Translations under genes and position numbers: made by a program | Shown here: piece after piece, positions 33,658-43,387 of the stretch | Layout: every line of letters begins with the position of its first letter | Position numbering within the stretch: position 1 is the stretch's first letter | Assembly (NCBI RefSeq): GCF_014196295.1 | Contig: NZ_JACIDK010000004.1 | Location: 310,001-374,000, forward strand | DNA from: Phenylobacterium haematophilum | GTDB taxonomy: Bacteria > Pseudomonadota > Alphaproteobacteria > Caulobacterales > Caulobacteraceae | Direction: 5' to 3' | Length of the DNA: 64,000 nt | The notes under the pieces: model-generated | What the model was told of the DNA's origin: nothing | The model's input: only the letters and a program-made list of their open reading frames with translations | Database searches by the model: none

Positions 33658-34121
33658 GTCAGCGGGATCGCGGCGCCGAATTTCACGCGCCGCCGCACGA
33701 ACACCGTTTCGAACCGCCCTACGGACGGATGGTCGGCGATCTCCGCGTCGACGAACGCATTGAACGCACCTATCGTCTCGAACACCGTGATGCACATCAG
33801 GTCGTAAGCGCCTGATAGCTCCATTACGACCTGGACATAGGGCGAGCGGCTTAGCCGGGCCCGTACATCGGCGACCCGCGCAGGCCCTTGCTGGGACAAC
33901 TGGATCATCACCATCACCGAGATGTGGTCGCCCGCCAGCCGTGGATCGAGAACGGACACGTCCGCTGCGATGACTCCATTGCTGCGATAGCTGCGAATCC
34001 GGCGCTGGATCGCTGAAGGCGAGAGCGGCACGTGACAGGCCAGCTCATGGGCGCTGGTCTGGTTCGAGACCTGCAAGGCCGACAGGATTTTGAGGTCCAA
34101 TCGGTCGAGTTGCATCTCCAT
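33654..34121 (-). CDS. Lrp/AsnC family transcriptional regulator
   Basis: 155 residues from the ATG at 34121, which has GGAGGAG at the right distance; the upstream ATG at 34127 would leave no spacing. Helix-turn-helix: LDRLDLKILSALQVSNQTSAHELACHVPLSPSAIQRRIRSYRSNGVI. The C-terminal RAM-like domain follows (SVMVMIQLSQQGPARVADVRARLSRSPYVQVVMELSGAYDLMCITVFE). It probably senses an amino acid. No target gene is adjacent that points to a specific pathway. Confidence 0.92.
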   Translation of the reverse strand: MEMQLDRLDLKILSALQVSNQTSAHELACHVPLSPSAIQRRIRSYRSNGVIAADVSVLDPRLAGDHISVMVMIQLSQQGPARVADVRARLSRSPYVQVVMELSGAYDLMCITVFETIGAFNAFVDAEIADHPSVGRFETVFVRRRVKFGAAIPLT

Positions 34122-34266
34122 CGCCATCTCCTCCAGTCGCACATCTCGAATGGAGCAGCGGGCCGACCGGGTCATTGGAGTCGCGACAAACCACGCCTCC
34201 GGCGCGCCAAAGACGCGGCGCCAGCGGCGGACCGGTTGATTCCACCCACGAAAGCAGTCCGGACCG

Positions 34267-34617
34267 TCAGCGCGCGATGATCTCGTCGAGTTGCTCGCGT
34301 ACGGCGCGCCCGGCCGCGGTCAGATGCAGGACTCTGCTACGCCCGTCGTTCGGATTGAGGAACGCCTCCACCAGGCCGCAGGCCGGCGCCCTCGCCCACT
34401 CCGATCCCGGCGGCCCGAACGAGCGGATGCTGCGCGAGGCGGTCGGCTCGGTCATTCGGGCCATATCCGCCAGTTCCTGGATGGTCAGGCCCTCGTTGTC
34501 GCAAGCATGCAGGAACGTCGCGATCTCGTTGACGGTGATCGTTGGATTGAGACTCCGAAACAGCGCGAGGGCTTCGACGAGCACGCGCCGCGAGCGCGTC
34601 GCGTCAACGCTCGGCAT
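34267..34617 (-). CDS. Short MarR-like winged-helix regulator
   Basis: 116 residues. It keeps the MarR core: ITVNEIATFLHACDNEGLTIQELADMARMTEPTASRSIRSFG (HTH) and the wing LNPNDGRSRVLHLTAAGRAVREQLDEI. It is shorter than usual (MarR ~140-150), with a reduced N-terminal dimerisation helix. Its start overlaps the upstream 71-codon gene by 14 bp, so the two form a small bicistron. Confidence 0.75.
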   Translation of the reverse strand: MPSVDATRSRRVLVEALALFRSLNPTITVNEIATFLHACDNEGLTIQELADMARMTEPTASRSIRSFGPPGSEWARAPACGLVEAFLNPNDGRSRVLHLTAAGRAVREQLDEIIAR

Positions 34618-34819
34618 GACGGCCGACCGCCAGCTCCGCCGGAAGCGCGCGTACGGCCGGCGTGGGCCGGCGCTCGCGGCGTTCGCGCATCTGCAGCTTG
34701 GCCCCGGGATAGACCGCCCGCACCTGCGCCAGCAGAGCCTCCAGCCGACGTTGGTGCTCGGCCGCCTCGACGTAGTCGCCCACGTTGAGCTCGATCGAGA
34801 TCAGACCCCACAGCTTCAC
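34604..34819 (-). CDS. Small protein upstream of the MarR-like gene
   Basis: 71 residues from the GTG at 34819, with GGAGG 6 nt upstream. The N-terminal half (MKLWGLISIELNVGDYVEAAEHQRRLEALLAQVRAVYPGAKLQMRER) looks folded and alternates hydrophobic positions; the C-terminal third is basic and overlaps the MarR-like start. No family recognised. The strong ribosome site and overlap support a real gene. Confidence 0.55.
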   Translation of the reverse strand: MKLWGLISIELNVGDYVEAAEHQRRLEALLAQVRAVYPGAKLQMRERRERRPTPAVRALPAELAVGRHAER

Positions 34820-34957
34820 GGCGCGCCTCCAAAACCAATTGCCTCGTCGTCGCTATCCCTAACCTCGCGCGCACGCGGTTTCGCCGCGTTGTGGCGGCCT
34901 TGAGCGCGGCCGTGCCGCGATGATCCCCGAAGGTCGCCGCTGCGCCGCGCGACGCCC

Positions 34958-34994
34958 AAAAGCAAACCGGCCGGTCCCTTTGGGAACCGGCCGG
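34958..34994 (-). terminator. Rho-independent terminator of the first TonB receptor
   Basis: On the minus strand CCGGCCGGTTCCC, a 3-nt loop and GGGACCGGCCGG form a long GC stem with one bulge, followed by TTTGCTTTT. It starts 31 bp past the receptor stop at 35025. Confidence 0.85.
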
Positions 34995-35024
34995 CGCTTG
35001 GTCTTTCGAGTACTCCGCCTGTCC

Positions 35025-38000
35025 CTAGAAGGACTTGCGGACGCTCACGTACCAGTAGCGGCTGTAGGGCTGGTAGAGCGCGCCCAGGTAGCCGTCCGAC
35101 GCCAGCGGCGGCTTCTCATCGGTGATGTTGCGGACGCCGACGCGCAGGCGGGTGTTCGACGCCAGGCCTTCGGTGAACTCGTACTGACCGTAGAGGTTGG
35201 CGGTCAGCTGCGAGTCGACGACCCAGGGGGTGCCGGCCGAGTCCACCAGGGCGGTGTCCTCGACGTCGCCGATGTACTGAGTGAACGCGCCGACCGTCCA
35301 CTGGTCGTAGCTCCAGGTAGCCGAGGCCGACCACTTCCACTCCGGACGACCATCCTGGCGGACCAGGTCGCCGCCGCCGCCGATGAAGATGGTCGGATCG
35401 ATGCCGCCAGCCGCCTGAGCGGCCATCAGCTCAGCCACGCCCGGAGAGGGCGAGCGGTAGAACTTGATGAGGTGGGCGGCATTGAAGTTGACGCTGAAGT
35501 CGCCGTACTGCGTTCCGCGCAGGTTCCACATCACGCCGATGTCCAGGCCGCGCGCCTCTTGCGGCAGCAGGTTCTGGTACTGATCGGTGATGTAGAGAAT
35601 TTGCCCAACCGGAGCCAGGCCGGTGCCGGCGAAGGCGGCGATATCGTCGGCGGTCGGCGCGGCGCGAACAACGTTGGCGTACGACGAGCCGTTCAGACGC
35701 GCATAGTAGTCGGCGGTGATGGCGTTGCCGCCGCCGAACAGGCCGACGATGCCGTCCTGCTTCACGCGCCAGTAGTCGACGGTGAAGGTGAAGCGGCCGA
35801 AGTCGTCGGGGATGAAGCGCGGTTCATAGACCACGCCCACGCCCCAGGTTTCCGACTCTTCGGGCTTCAGTTCCGGGTTGCCCGAGCGGCGCTCGGCCGT
35901 GGCCGGGGCGGCGCAGGCCTGCAGGGTGGCGACGCGGCCGGCGCGTCGGTCGGCTTCGCAGCGGTACCAGTCGCGGCGGTTGTTCGAGCGGGTCACCAGG
36001 GTGGCGTTGACCTGTTCGAGGTTCGGAGCCTTGAAGCCCTGAGCCCACGAACCGCGGAAGCGCAGACCGTCGATCACGTCCCAGGCCATCGCGACCTTCG
36101 GCTTGGCCACGTCGCCGGCGTCGCTGAAGCTCTCGTAGCGGCCGGCCACCTGGGCTTCCAGGTTATAGACGAACGGAATGTCCATCTCCGGCGAGACGAG
36201 CGGAATCGCGAACTCGAGATAGGCCGAGGTCACGTTGCGCGAACCCTTGGTGTCGGGCGAGGGGCTCGAGCCGACCAAGTCGTTGGCGTAGGTCACGCCG
36301 GTGTTGGCGTTGGTGAAGTTGATCGTACCGTCCAGGCGGGCGTCACGGTCGTCCTTCTGGGTTTCGCGGCGGTATTCGACGCCCGCAGCGAAGCCGACGT
36401 CGCCGGCCGGCACTTGGAACAGGTCGACTTTCGAGACCTTGAAGTCGGCCATGGCCAGCGAGCTGGTGTTCTTGCGGACGGTCTTGACCCGGATGGCGTC
36501 GATCGCCGCCTGCGAGCTCGGGCGGTTGTCGCCAATGCTCGGATTGTCCAGGCTGCCGCCGCTGAACGGGTTGTAGGCGTCCGGAGTGGCAAGGGCCATT
36601 TGGCGCTGCAACGCGGTGGCGCTGATGCCGTCGGACGTGTCCTCGACCGAAGCCTTCGAGTAAAGCAGCGCGCCTTCCCAGTTGAAGCCGAACTTCTCGC
36701 CCTTCAGGCCGGCGAGGAAGCGCCACTGTTCGTTCTCGACGTCGACGCGGTTCGGGCCCACGTCCACGAAGTTGTAGGCCGCCATGGTCGAGGCGACGCC
36801 GGCGGCGCCGATGCTCAGGCCGGGCAGGCGGTTCGGGTTGGCTTGGCCGTTGATCGTCGTAGCGCCGAACGGGTTGTAGTAGTTCGAGGCGGCGATCGCG
36901 ATCGGCAGCGTGCTGAGGTTGGTGGTCGAGGTCTGCACCGCGTGCGTGGTGGCGGTGTAGTAGCCGACTTCACCGAACGCGCGCAGGTCGTCGCTGATGT
37001 CGTACTTGCCGGTCAGGAACAGGTTGACCCGTTCCAGCTCGGGCATGACCGAGGTGTTGAAGGTGCCGGTATCGAAACGCAGATTGCGGTCTGCGCCGGT
37101 CGCCGAGTTGGCCGCCGCGCCGGTAGCCAGGCAGATGCCGCCGCCCAGCTGCGCCGCGCAGGCCGAGTTGGTGGAGGGCTGAATGTGGTACGCGCCGGCC
37201 GTCGAGGTCAGCAGCGCGCCGTTCTGGCGGACCGCGGTCAGCGCCGTCAGGCTGGCCCACGGCGACGCGGTCAGTCGGTCGTCGAGGGTGACGTTGCCGG
37301 CGTACGAGGTGCCGGCGAACAGCGGCGTCTTATCCGACGACGAGGTGTAGTCCTGGTCCCAGGCGTTCAGCGCGGTACGGTTCGTGTAGTTCGCGAACAG
37401 GCTGATGTTGCCGCGGCCTTCGTGGAAGTTGCGGCCAGCCTGAACGTTGAACTCGTATTCGCGCATGTTCGTGCCTTCGGCGGCGCCGTACTGGGCGTCC
37501 ACCGTCAGGCCGTCGAAGTCGTCCTGCAGCACGGTGTTGACCACGCCGGCGACGGCGTCCGAGCCGTACAGCGCCGCGGCGCCGTCACGCAGAACTTCCA
37601 AGCGCTTCAGGCCGTTCACCGGAATGGCGTTGGTGTTGTAGGTCAGCACCGGCACCAGGTTCTCGTCGGCGCGGCTGGTCGGGTGGGCGACGACACGGCG
37701 GCCGTTCAGCAGCACCAGGGTGTTGCCGACGCCAAGGTTGCGCAGGTTCACCGAACCGACGTCGCCGCGGGCGCTGTTGCTGGAGTTCGGCAGGTAGCTC
37801 GAGTTGAAGCTGACGTCGCCCATCTGCGGGATGGAGCGGAAGAGATCGTCGCCCGAAGTCGCGGCCACGTTCGCCAGTTGCGCCTGATCGACCACGGTGA
37901 CGGGGAGAGCCGCCGTGACCTTCGCCCCTTCGATCTGCGAACCGACGACGACGATTTCTTCGACCAGATCGCCATCCGTCTGAGCGTTGGCCGCGCCAGC

Positions 38001-38066
38001 GATGGAGAAGGCGCAGAGCGCCGAGGTCGCGAGCATGGCGTTACGCCAAGACATGCGAGAATTCAT
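35025..38066 (-). CDS. TonB-dependent receptor
   Basis: 1013 residues from the ATG at 38066 (AGGGGA upstream). After the signal peptide (MLATSALCAFSIAGAANA) come the TonB box (LVEEIVVVGSQI), the plug domain with GDVGSVNLRNLGVGNTLVLLNGRRV and LEVLRDGAAALYGSDAVAGVVN, and a 22-strand barrel ending YWYVSVRKSF. The plug sequence is typical of the large Caulobacter/sphingomonad receptors for plant-derived or peptide substrates; the ligand is unknown. A secreted amidohydrolase gene lies upstream on the same strand, 300 bp away. Confidence 0.95.
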   Translation of the reverse strand: MNSRMSWRNAMLATSALCAFSIAGAANAQTDGDLVEEIVVVGSQIEGAKVTAALPVTVVDQAQLANVAATSGDDLFRSIPQMGDVSFNSSYLPNSSNSARGDVGSVNLRNLGVGNTLVLLNGRRVVAHPTSRADENLVPVLTYNTNAIPVNGLKRLEVLRDGAAALYGSDAVAGVVNTVLQDDFDGLTVDAQYGAAEGTNMREYEFNVQAGRNFHEGRGNISLFANYTNRTALNAWDQDYTSSSDKTPLFAGTSYAGNVTLDDRLTASPWASLTALTAVRQNGALLTSTAGAYHIQPSTNSACAAQLGGGICLATGAAANSATGADRNLRFDTGTFNTSVMPELERVNLFLTGKYDISDDLRAFGEVGYYTATTHAVQTSTTNLSTLPIAIAASNYYNPFGATTINGQANPNRLPGLSIGAAGVASTMAAYNFVDVGPNRVDVENEQWRFLAGLKGEKFGFNWEGALLYSKASVEDTSDGISATALQRQMALATPDAYNPFSGGSLDNPSIGDNRPSSQAAIDAIRVKTVRKNTSSLAMADFKVSKVDLFQVPAGDVGFAAGVEYRRETQKDDRDARLDGTINFTNANTGVTYANDLVGSSPSPDTKGSRNVTSAYLEFAIPLVSPEMDIPFVYNLEAQVAGRYESFSDAGDVAKPKVAMAWDVIDGLRFRGSWAQGFKAPNLEQVNATLVTRSNNRRDWYRCEADRRAGRVATLQACAAPATAERRSGNPELKPEESETWGVGVVYEPRFIPDDFGRFTFTVDYWRVKQDGIVGLFGGGNAITADYYARLNGSSYANVVRAAPTADDIAAFAGTGLAPVGQILYITDQYQNLLPQEARGLDIGVMWNLRGTQYGDFSVNFNAAHLIKFYRSPSPGVAELMAAQAAGGIDPTIFIGGGGDLVRQDGRPEWKWSASATWSYDQWTVGAFTQYIGDVEDTALVDSAGTPWVVDSQLTANLYGQYEFTEGLASNTRLRVGVRNITDEKPPLASDGYLGALYQPYSRYWYVSVRKSF

Positions 38067-38303
38067 TGAGATTATCCCCTCAACCCATAAGTGTATTGCG
38101 TCAATTTGCAGCCGCGGCAGCAAAGATCAACGTTGGCGTGACAAACACCTGATCATCGCCGCCGCGTCACCCTTCTCGCTTTGACCAAGCGAGAAATAAC
38201 GGCGTCTGTGGCATTGCAGCCACCGATCCGATGCGCGACGCAGCCACTATTCGCCATAACTGAATGGAAACTTAAGCCATCGGCGCCGAACCGCGCAGCA
38301 GAA

Positions 38304-38332
38304 CGCACGCGGCGGCCGGGCCGTCGCGTGCG
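38304..38332 (-). terminator. Long GC hairpin between the amidohydrolase and the TonB receptor
   Basis: CGCACGCGGCGG and CCGTCGCGTGCG form a 12-bp stem (one G-T) with a 5-nt loop, 34 bp past the amidohydrolase stop. No strong T tract. The rest of the 299-bp gap 38067-38365 holds no gene that I can support; it should also carry the receptor promoter. Confidence 0.45.
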
Positions 38333-38365
38333 CTCAGTCACCAGACGCAGTGAAGACTCAGATCC

Positions 38366-40150
38366 TCAGTAGAAACTGACGTTGTCGATCTCGAGCCACA
38401 TCTTCTCGCCGGCCGGGCGGCCGCCGTCGACGGTGATCTCCAGGACGTCGTCGCCGGTCCAGGGACCAGTTCCAGCGCCCCGCCCGCTCGTCCGCTTAAG
38501 CGCACTGAACGGCACCTCGACCGTCGTCCACTCCGTGGCCGAGGCGACTTCGGCGATCCAGCGGCCGTTCTGGGTGTTGACGCCGAGGTCGTAGGCCTTG
38601 CCGTCGCCACGCAGCTCGAACCGCACGCCCTTGTAGGCGCGCACGTCCACCGGTTCGACCGACCCGCGGCTGAGTGGAATGATCACTCCCGCGTTGGCGT
38701 CGTCCTTGGCCGACATCCGAGCGGCGATGCTGAGCGCATGATCAGCGGCGGTGCGGTTGATCACCTGAGCCACTTGGACGGTGCGGTCGATCCCGCCGTC
38801 CATGTCGTCCATGCGCAGGGTGTCGTAGTTCGAGCGGGCGCTTTCGAAGTCGTCGATGACAGGGCCCTTGGCCTTGATCACCGGCATCGACTTCTGGCTG
38901 TTGGCGGCCGGCAGCTTGGTTCCCGGACCGTGCACCTGGACGCCGTCCACGAACACGCGGTCGGTCTTGTAGACATCGGCGATGTTGCTCCAGGGCTGGC
39001 CGGAGATCAGCACGATGTCGGCGCGCTTGCCCTTTTCAATGGTGCCGCGATCGTCCAGTTCGCCCAGCACCTTGGCGCTGTTGGCGGTGCCGGCGATCAG
39101 CGCCTGAGACGGCGTCAGTCCTGCGCGGACGAGCAGTTCCAGCTCCTTCAGCGTCGAGGTCCCATGCGGCGTGCCGGTCATGCCCGCGTCGGTGCCCAGC
39201 GCGATGGTCACGCCGGCGTCGTGCAACGCCTTTACGTTGTGCAGCGCGTAGCCGAACTTCTGCTCGCTGCGACGGCGGGCCTCCTCGCTTTGGGCCGGGC
39301 CGGTCTTGCCCGGATCGTAGACCGCCAGGGTCGGCGCGTACGCGGTGCCGCCGGCCTTGATCGCGTCGATGGTCGCCTGATCGACCTCGCGGTCCTGCAG
39401 GCTGTGGGCGATGACGTCGACCTTGGCGCGGCCCGCGATCGCCCCGCGGTCGACGGTGACCGTGTGGGTCAGGACCTTCAGGTTGTTGCGGTGCGCCTCG
39501 TCGACGAGCGCGCTGAGCGTGCCCTCGTCCATGCTGGTGTTGTCAGCCGACGCGCCATAGCGCCAGCCGTCGGCGAAGGCCTTGATGAAGTCGGGCTTGT
39601 AGGGAACCAGCGCCTTCACTTCCATCCGCGCGCCCTGGGGCGAGTTCACCCACTTGGTCGTCGCGCGGTCGGCCCAGTCGGCGCCGTGGCCGCCCGGCGT
39701 GCTCATGCGCGCGACGAAGTTCACATGCGGCGAGGCCATCGAGGCGATCCACCGGCGACGCGGTTCGAACGATTCCGGCTGCTGGTGGAAGTCGTTCACA
39801 GTGGTTACGCCGGCGGCGATATAGGCGTTGGCGATCTGCGGCGAGATCCGCGGGTCGCCGGCCGGGGTCCAGTGGGTGTGGACGTCGAAGAAGCCGGGCA
39901 GCAGCGCCTTGCCCTTGGCGTCGATCACCGCCGCGCCGCGTGGCGCCTTCACGCCGGGGCCGACCTCGGCGATACGGCCGTCCCGGATGACGACGTTGGC
40001 CAGATGCGGGGCTGCGCCCGTCGCGTCGAACACCGTCGCGCCGATGATCGCCACTGGACGCCCCTGGGCCTGCGCCGCGCCGGCGAACGCCAGAATTCCG
40101 CCCGCCGCGACCAAGCCAGCGGCACGCCAACTGTTTCGAACCACGCTCAC
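38366..40150 (-). CDS. Secreted amidohydrolase with C-terminal CIA30-like domain
   Basis: 594 residues from the GTG at 40150. Signal peptide (LVAAGGILAFAGAAQA), then an amidohydrolase of the imidazolonepropionase/prolidase-like group: metal ligands His 91 and His 93 in FFDVHTHW, further His in LTHTVTVD and VIAHSLQD, and the Asp in ALGTDAGMTGT; ends KGKRADIVLISGQPW. Residues ~420-594 form a separate beta-sandwich resembling CIA30/CBM11 domains (IDDFESARSNYDT, YKGVRFELRGDG, WTTVEVPFSALK, WLEIDNVSFY). It probably hydrolyses a cyclic or peptide amide outside the cytosol, with the sandwich binding substrate or surface. Confidence 0.88.
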   Translation of the reverse strand: MSVVRNSWRAAGLVAAGGILAFAGAAQAQGRPVAIIGATVFDATGAAPHLANVVIRDGRIAEVGPGVKAPRGAAVIDAKGKALLPGFFDVHTHWTPAGDPRISPQIANAYIAAGVTTVNDFHQQPESFEPRRRWIASMASPHVNFVARMSTPGGHGADWADRATTKWVNSPQGARMEVKALVPYKPDFIKAFADGWRYGASADNTSMDEGTLSALVDEAHRNNLKVLTHTVTVDRGAIAGRAKVDVIAHSLQDREVDQATIDAIKAGGTAYAPTLAVYDPGKTGPAQSEEARRRSEQKFGYALHNVKALHDAGVTIALGTDAGMTGTPHGTSTLKELELLVRAGLTPSQALIAGTANSAKVLGELDDRGTIEKGKRADIVLISGQPWSNIADVYKTDRVFVDGVQVHGPGTKLPAANSQKSMPVIKAKGPVIDDFESARSNYDTLRMDDMDGGIDRTVQVAQVINRTAADHALSIAARMSAKDDANAGVIIPLSRGSVEPVDVRAYKGVRFELRGDGKAYDLGVNTQNGRWIAEVASATEWTTVEVPFSALKRTSGRGAGTGPWTGDDVLEITVDGGRPAGEKMWLEIDNVSFY

Positions 40151-40387
40151 CTGAACCCCCGCTACTCGTCACTTGCACTTACGGGTCGAGCCTCGCTCAT
40201 TCCCCGAAGATGTCCAGTTAGGCTCAGCTCGGCACGAAAGCGATTCATATCGCCGTTCCGAGGGATGAATTTGCCCGTTACCCGCCCACGGCGGGCGTTC
40301 TCCAAGTCCTGACAACGTCTTCATTTGAACGCAACGCGTGCGCATATAGCCTGCGCATCGAACACTCCCTCCCTGGCGACCTCACCT

Positions 40388-42163
40388 ATGAAGCAATTCC
40401 TCCTCACCATGGCCGGCGTCTTCGCGGGTCTGGTGCTGTTTCTGATCGGCGTACCGTTCCTGCTGATCGTGATGGCCGCCGGGGCTGCGAAGCCCGCGCC
40501 GACGCCTGCGCACACCGTGCTGGCGCTCGACCTGCGCGATCCCCTGACGGACCAGGACCCGGTCAATCCGTTCGCGTCGATCGGCCGCCGCTCGATGTCG
40601 GTCATGTCGGTGATCGAGACGCTGGATCGCGCCGGCAAGGACGGCAAGGTCAAGGCGGTGCTGGTGCGCCTGCCGGAGGGCGGGATGCCGCCGGCCGCAG
40701 CCGACGAGATTCGCTTGGCGCTCAAGAAGTTCCGCGCCTCGGGCAAGCCGGTCTTCGCGCACAGCCAAGGGCTCTACCCGTCCGGCGTGATCACCTCGAC
40801 CTACATGCTCGGTGCGGCCGCCGACGAATTCTGGATGCAGCCCGGCGCCTCGCTGCAGGCGACCGGCCTGGCCTCCGAGGACGTGTTCTTCAAGCGCTTC
40901 TTCGACAAGTACGGCGTGAAGGCCGACTATGAGCAGCGCTACGAGTTCAAGAACGCGGTCAATCCTTACCTCTACAGCGACTACACCGCCCCGCACCGCG
41001 AGGCCCAGCTGTCGTGGATGGGCTCGGTCTACGGATCGACGCTGGTGAACGCCGCCACCGACCGCAAGCAGACCCCCCAGGTTCTGCGCACGAACCTCGA
41101 GGCGGGCCCATACATCGCCGAAGACGCTCTGAGGCTGAAGCTGATCGACAAGGTCGGGCAGGTGAAGGACATCGAGAGCGCCGTCCTGGCCAAGGCCGGC
41201 AAGGGCGCCGAGTTGGTCGAATTCGAGAAGTACATGCGATCCAGCCGCGAGCGTGTGCCGCGGCCCGGCCCGGCCATCGCGATCGTCGAAGGCGAAGGCG
41301 CGATCGTGACCGGCCACGACGGCACGGCCAATCCGTTCTCTTCGTCCTCGGCCATGTACTCCGACGACATCGCCGAAGCGCTCTACGACGCCATCGAGGA
41401 CAAGGACGTGAAGGCCATCGTCTTCCGCGTCTCCTCCCCCGGCGGCTCGGACACCGCGTCTGAGCAGATTCTCGCCGCAGTGCGGGCCGCGAAGGCCGCC
41501 AAGAAGCCGGTCGTCGTCTCAATGGGCACCTACGCCGCATCGGGCGGCTACTGGGTGTCCAGCGAAGCCTCGGCGATCGTCGCACACCCCACCACCCTGA
41601 CCGGTTCGATCGGCGTGTTCGGCGGCAAGTTCGCCCTCGGCCCGGCGCTCGAGAAGTTCGGGGTCGACATCCGTCAAATCGGGGTCGGCGGCGAGTACGC
41701 TGGTGCGTTCGGCATGGGCGGGGAGATGAACCAAGCCCAGCGCGCCGCTTTCTCCGGCTGGATGGACCGCATCTACGGCAACTTCATCGACCGCGTCGCC
41801 GAGGGCCGCAAACTGCCCCCCGAGCGGGTGCGCGAGATCGCCAAGGGCCGGGTCTGGACCGGCGCCCAGGCCCGCGAGATCGGCCTCGTGGACGAAGTTG
41901 GCGGCTTCTATCAGGCGGTCGACAAGGCCAAGTCGCTGGCCGGCATTCAGGGCGACGTACGCCTCAAGCGCATGACCACCCAGGTCTCGCCCTTCGAGGC
42001 CCTGGAGGGCGCCCTGGGCGTTTCGGCGAACTCGGCCCGCACGCTGGCCGCCGCCGCCTGGATCTTCGGCGATCCGCGCGCCAAGGGTCTGCTGGACGAG
42101 ATGGCCCAGGAGCGTATGCGCAGCCAGGGCGCGATGGTGCTGTCTCCCACGCCGGTGAAGTAG
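40388..42163 (+). CDS. sppA: Signal peptide peptidase SppA, 67-kDa type
   Basis: 591 residues, two tandem ClpP-like halves as in E. coli SppA. One N-terminal membrane helix ([29 protein letters not shown]). The general-base Lys is in the first half ([17 protein letters not shown]) and the nucleophilic Ser in the second ([13 protein letters not shown]), matching the known split active site. It degrades leftover signal peptides in the inner membrane. Its stop is 4 bp from the convergent retropepsin-like gene. Confidence 0.96.
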   Translation: MKQFLLTMAGVFAGLVLFLIGVPFLLIVMAAGAAKPAPTPAHTVLALDLRDPLTDQDPVNPFASIGRRSMSVMSVIETLDRAGKDGKVKAVLVRLPEGGMPPAAADEIRLALKKFRASGKPVFAHSQGLYPSGVITSTYMLGAAADEFWMQPGASLQATGLASEDVFFKRFFDKYGVKADYEQRYEFKNAVNPYLYSDYTAPHREAQLSWMGSVYGSTLVNAATDRKQTPQVLRTNLEAGPYIAEDALRLKLIDKVGQVKDIESAVLAKAGKGAELVEFEKYMRSSRERVPRPGPAIAIVEGEGAIVTGHDGTANPFSSSSAMYSDDIAEALYDAIEDKDVKAIVFRVSSPGGSDTASEQILAAVRAAKAAKKPVVVSMGTYAASGGYWVSSEASAIVAHPTTLTGSIGVFGGKFALGPALEKFGVDIRQIGVGGEYAGAFGMGGEMNQAQRAAFSGWMDRIYGNFIDRVAEGRKLPPERVREIAKGRVWTGAQAREIGLVDEVGGFYQAVDKAKSLAGIQGDVRLKRMTTQVSPFEALEGALGVSANSARTLAAAAWIFGDPRAKGLLDEMAQERMRSQGAMVLSPTPVK

Positions 42164-42167
42164 ACGG

Positions 42168-43208
42168 TCAGGTCGTCGGTCTCCGTCGCCGCGGGCTTCC
42201 CGAAGGCAGGGTGAAGATCACCTGCCGGCGCCCGTAGTCCAACGTGATGGCGTCGAACTGGCGCATGGCGTCGGCGCCGATCAACAGGCTGGGCTTGGCC
42301 TTCAGGTCCCAGATGTCGAAGACGTGCAAGTCGGCGAACACCGTCGTCAGCCGCAAGATGTCGAGCCCGCCGATCCGCAGCAGCGGCAGCACCGCCATCT
42401 CGCCCTGGGCAGTCTGGCCCGTGGCGCTCAGCACCGGCACGAGGTAACGCGGCGCGCGCAGCTCCGCCGTCCCGATGACCAGCTTGTGCAGCGCCTCGTT
42501 GCCCACGGTGCTCTGCGATCCGGAATCCAGGAAGGCGGTCACCGGGCGCCCCGCCACGTCTGCTCCGATGATGATCAGCTGGCCGAAACGGTAGCGAGCC
42601 GGGACCACCACCTGGCGAGACGAGGCCGCATCGCCGCTCGGCAGGCGGCTGGCTGCGGCCGCACTAAGTCCTAGAGCGCTCGTCGGCGCGCCCGGACCGC
42701 GCGACGGCGTGATCCGGAACTCATTGTTCAAGAAGTCGACCGTCACGCGACGGCCGCGCAGGACATCGACCCCCAGCAGGCCATCGGCGCCGAGGCGCTC
42801 ACGGCCGAGGGTGGGGGCGCGGATGGATCGGGTGGCGACCGCGTCGACTTGCAACAGGTCGATCGTCACGGTGTTCGACGGCTCGACCCCCGCCACGCCA
42901 TGTACGTCGGCCGGTCCTGCGTCGGGCAACCCCAGCTCGGCCGCCAACTCCCGGGTGATGACCGTGCGATTGGCGCCGGTGTCGACGACGAAGTCGAAGG
43001 GCCCCTGCCCGTTGATCCGCACCGGCGCGGTGACTCTGCCCGACATGTCGGCGTCGGTGACCAGCGCAGCGCCGTCGTCGCCGGCGGCCGCGGGCGGCGG
43101 CGGCGCGTCGGCCATGTTGATCATCACAGGCTGCGGCGCTGGCGGCGAGGCGCAGCCTGCAAGCGCCAGCAGGCTCAGCCCGACCGTCCGCCTGTCAAAA
43201 GACTGCAC
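42168..43208 (-). CDS. Retropepsin-like aspartyl protease lipoprotein
   Basis: 346 residues from the GTG at 43208 (GGAGGA upstream); the longer frame to 43760 runs over the TonB receptor and is not real. The signal peptide ends in a lipobox (LALAGC, Cys 19). Two retropepsin-like halves follow: the first with FDFVVDTGANRTVITRELA (Asp 76) and DGLLGVDVLRGRRVTVDF, the second with VTAFLDSGSQSTVGNEAL and PSLLIGADAMRQFDAITLDY. Each half has one Asp-Thr/Ser-Gly, so the single chain could form a complete pepsin-like site. Substrate unknown. Confidence 0.85.
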   Translation of the reverse strand: MQSFDRRTVGLSLLALAGCASPPAPQPVMINMADAPPPPAAAGDDGAALVTDADMSGRVTAPVRINGQGPFDFVVDTGANRTVITRELAAELGLPDAGPADVHGVAGVEPSNTVTIDLLQVDAVATRSIRAPTLGRERLGADGLLGVDVLRGRRVTVDFLNNEFRITPSRGPGAPTSALGLSAAAASRLPSGDAASSRQVVVPARYRFGQLIIIGADVAGRPVTAFLDSGSQSTVGNEALHKLVIGTAELRAPRYLVPVLSATGQTAQGEMAVLPLLRIGGLDILRLTTVFADLHVFDIWDLKAKPSLLIGADAMRQFDAITLDYGRRQVIFTLPSGSPRRRRPTT

Positions 43209-43330
43209 CCGATCCTCCCGCGCGTCCGTGGCCGGACATCCAACACTGTATAGGAATTGTGGGTGGGCCGACGGCCTGTCCAGGGCGGCCGCGTCCAATT
43301 CCGCCGCACAAGCGACCGACATCCGCACAA

Positions 43331-43363
43331 AGAAAAAGGGCGGCGGATTGCTCCGCCGCCCTT
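43331..43363 (-). terminator. Rho-independent terminator of the second TonB receptor
   Basis: AAGGGCGGCGG and CCGCCGCCCTT form a perfect 11-bp stem with a 6-nt loop; read on the minus strand a TTTTT run ends it. It starts 25 bp past the receptor stop. Confidence 0.92.
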
Positions 43364-43387
43364 CGCCTCCCCTTACGGGAATGCGTC

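Noticed and set aside
34920..38069. Plus-strand frame of 1049 codons antisense to the first TonB receptor
   Set aside because: Very high Val/Gly/Arg/Asp content typical of antisense frames in high-GC genes; the opposite strand has signal peptide, plug and barrel features.
38153..38372. Short frames on both strands between the amidohydrolase and the TonB receptor
   Set aside because: They translate both arms of the hairpin at 38304-38332, giving matching RTRRPGRRVRS peptides; no ribosome site.
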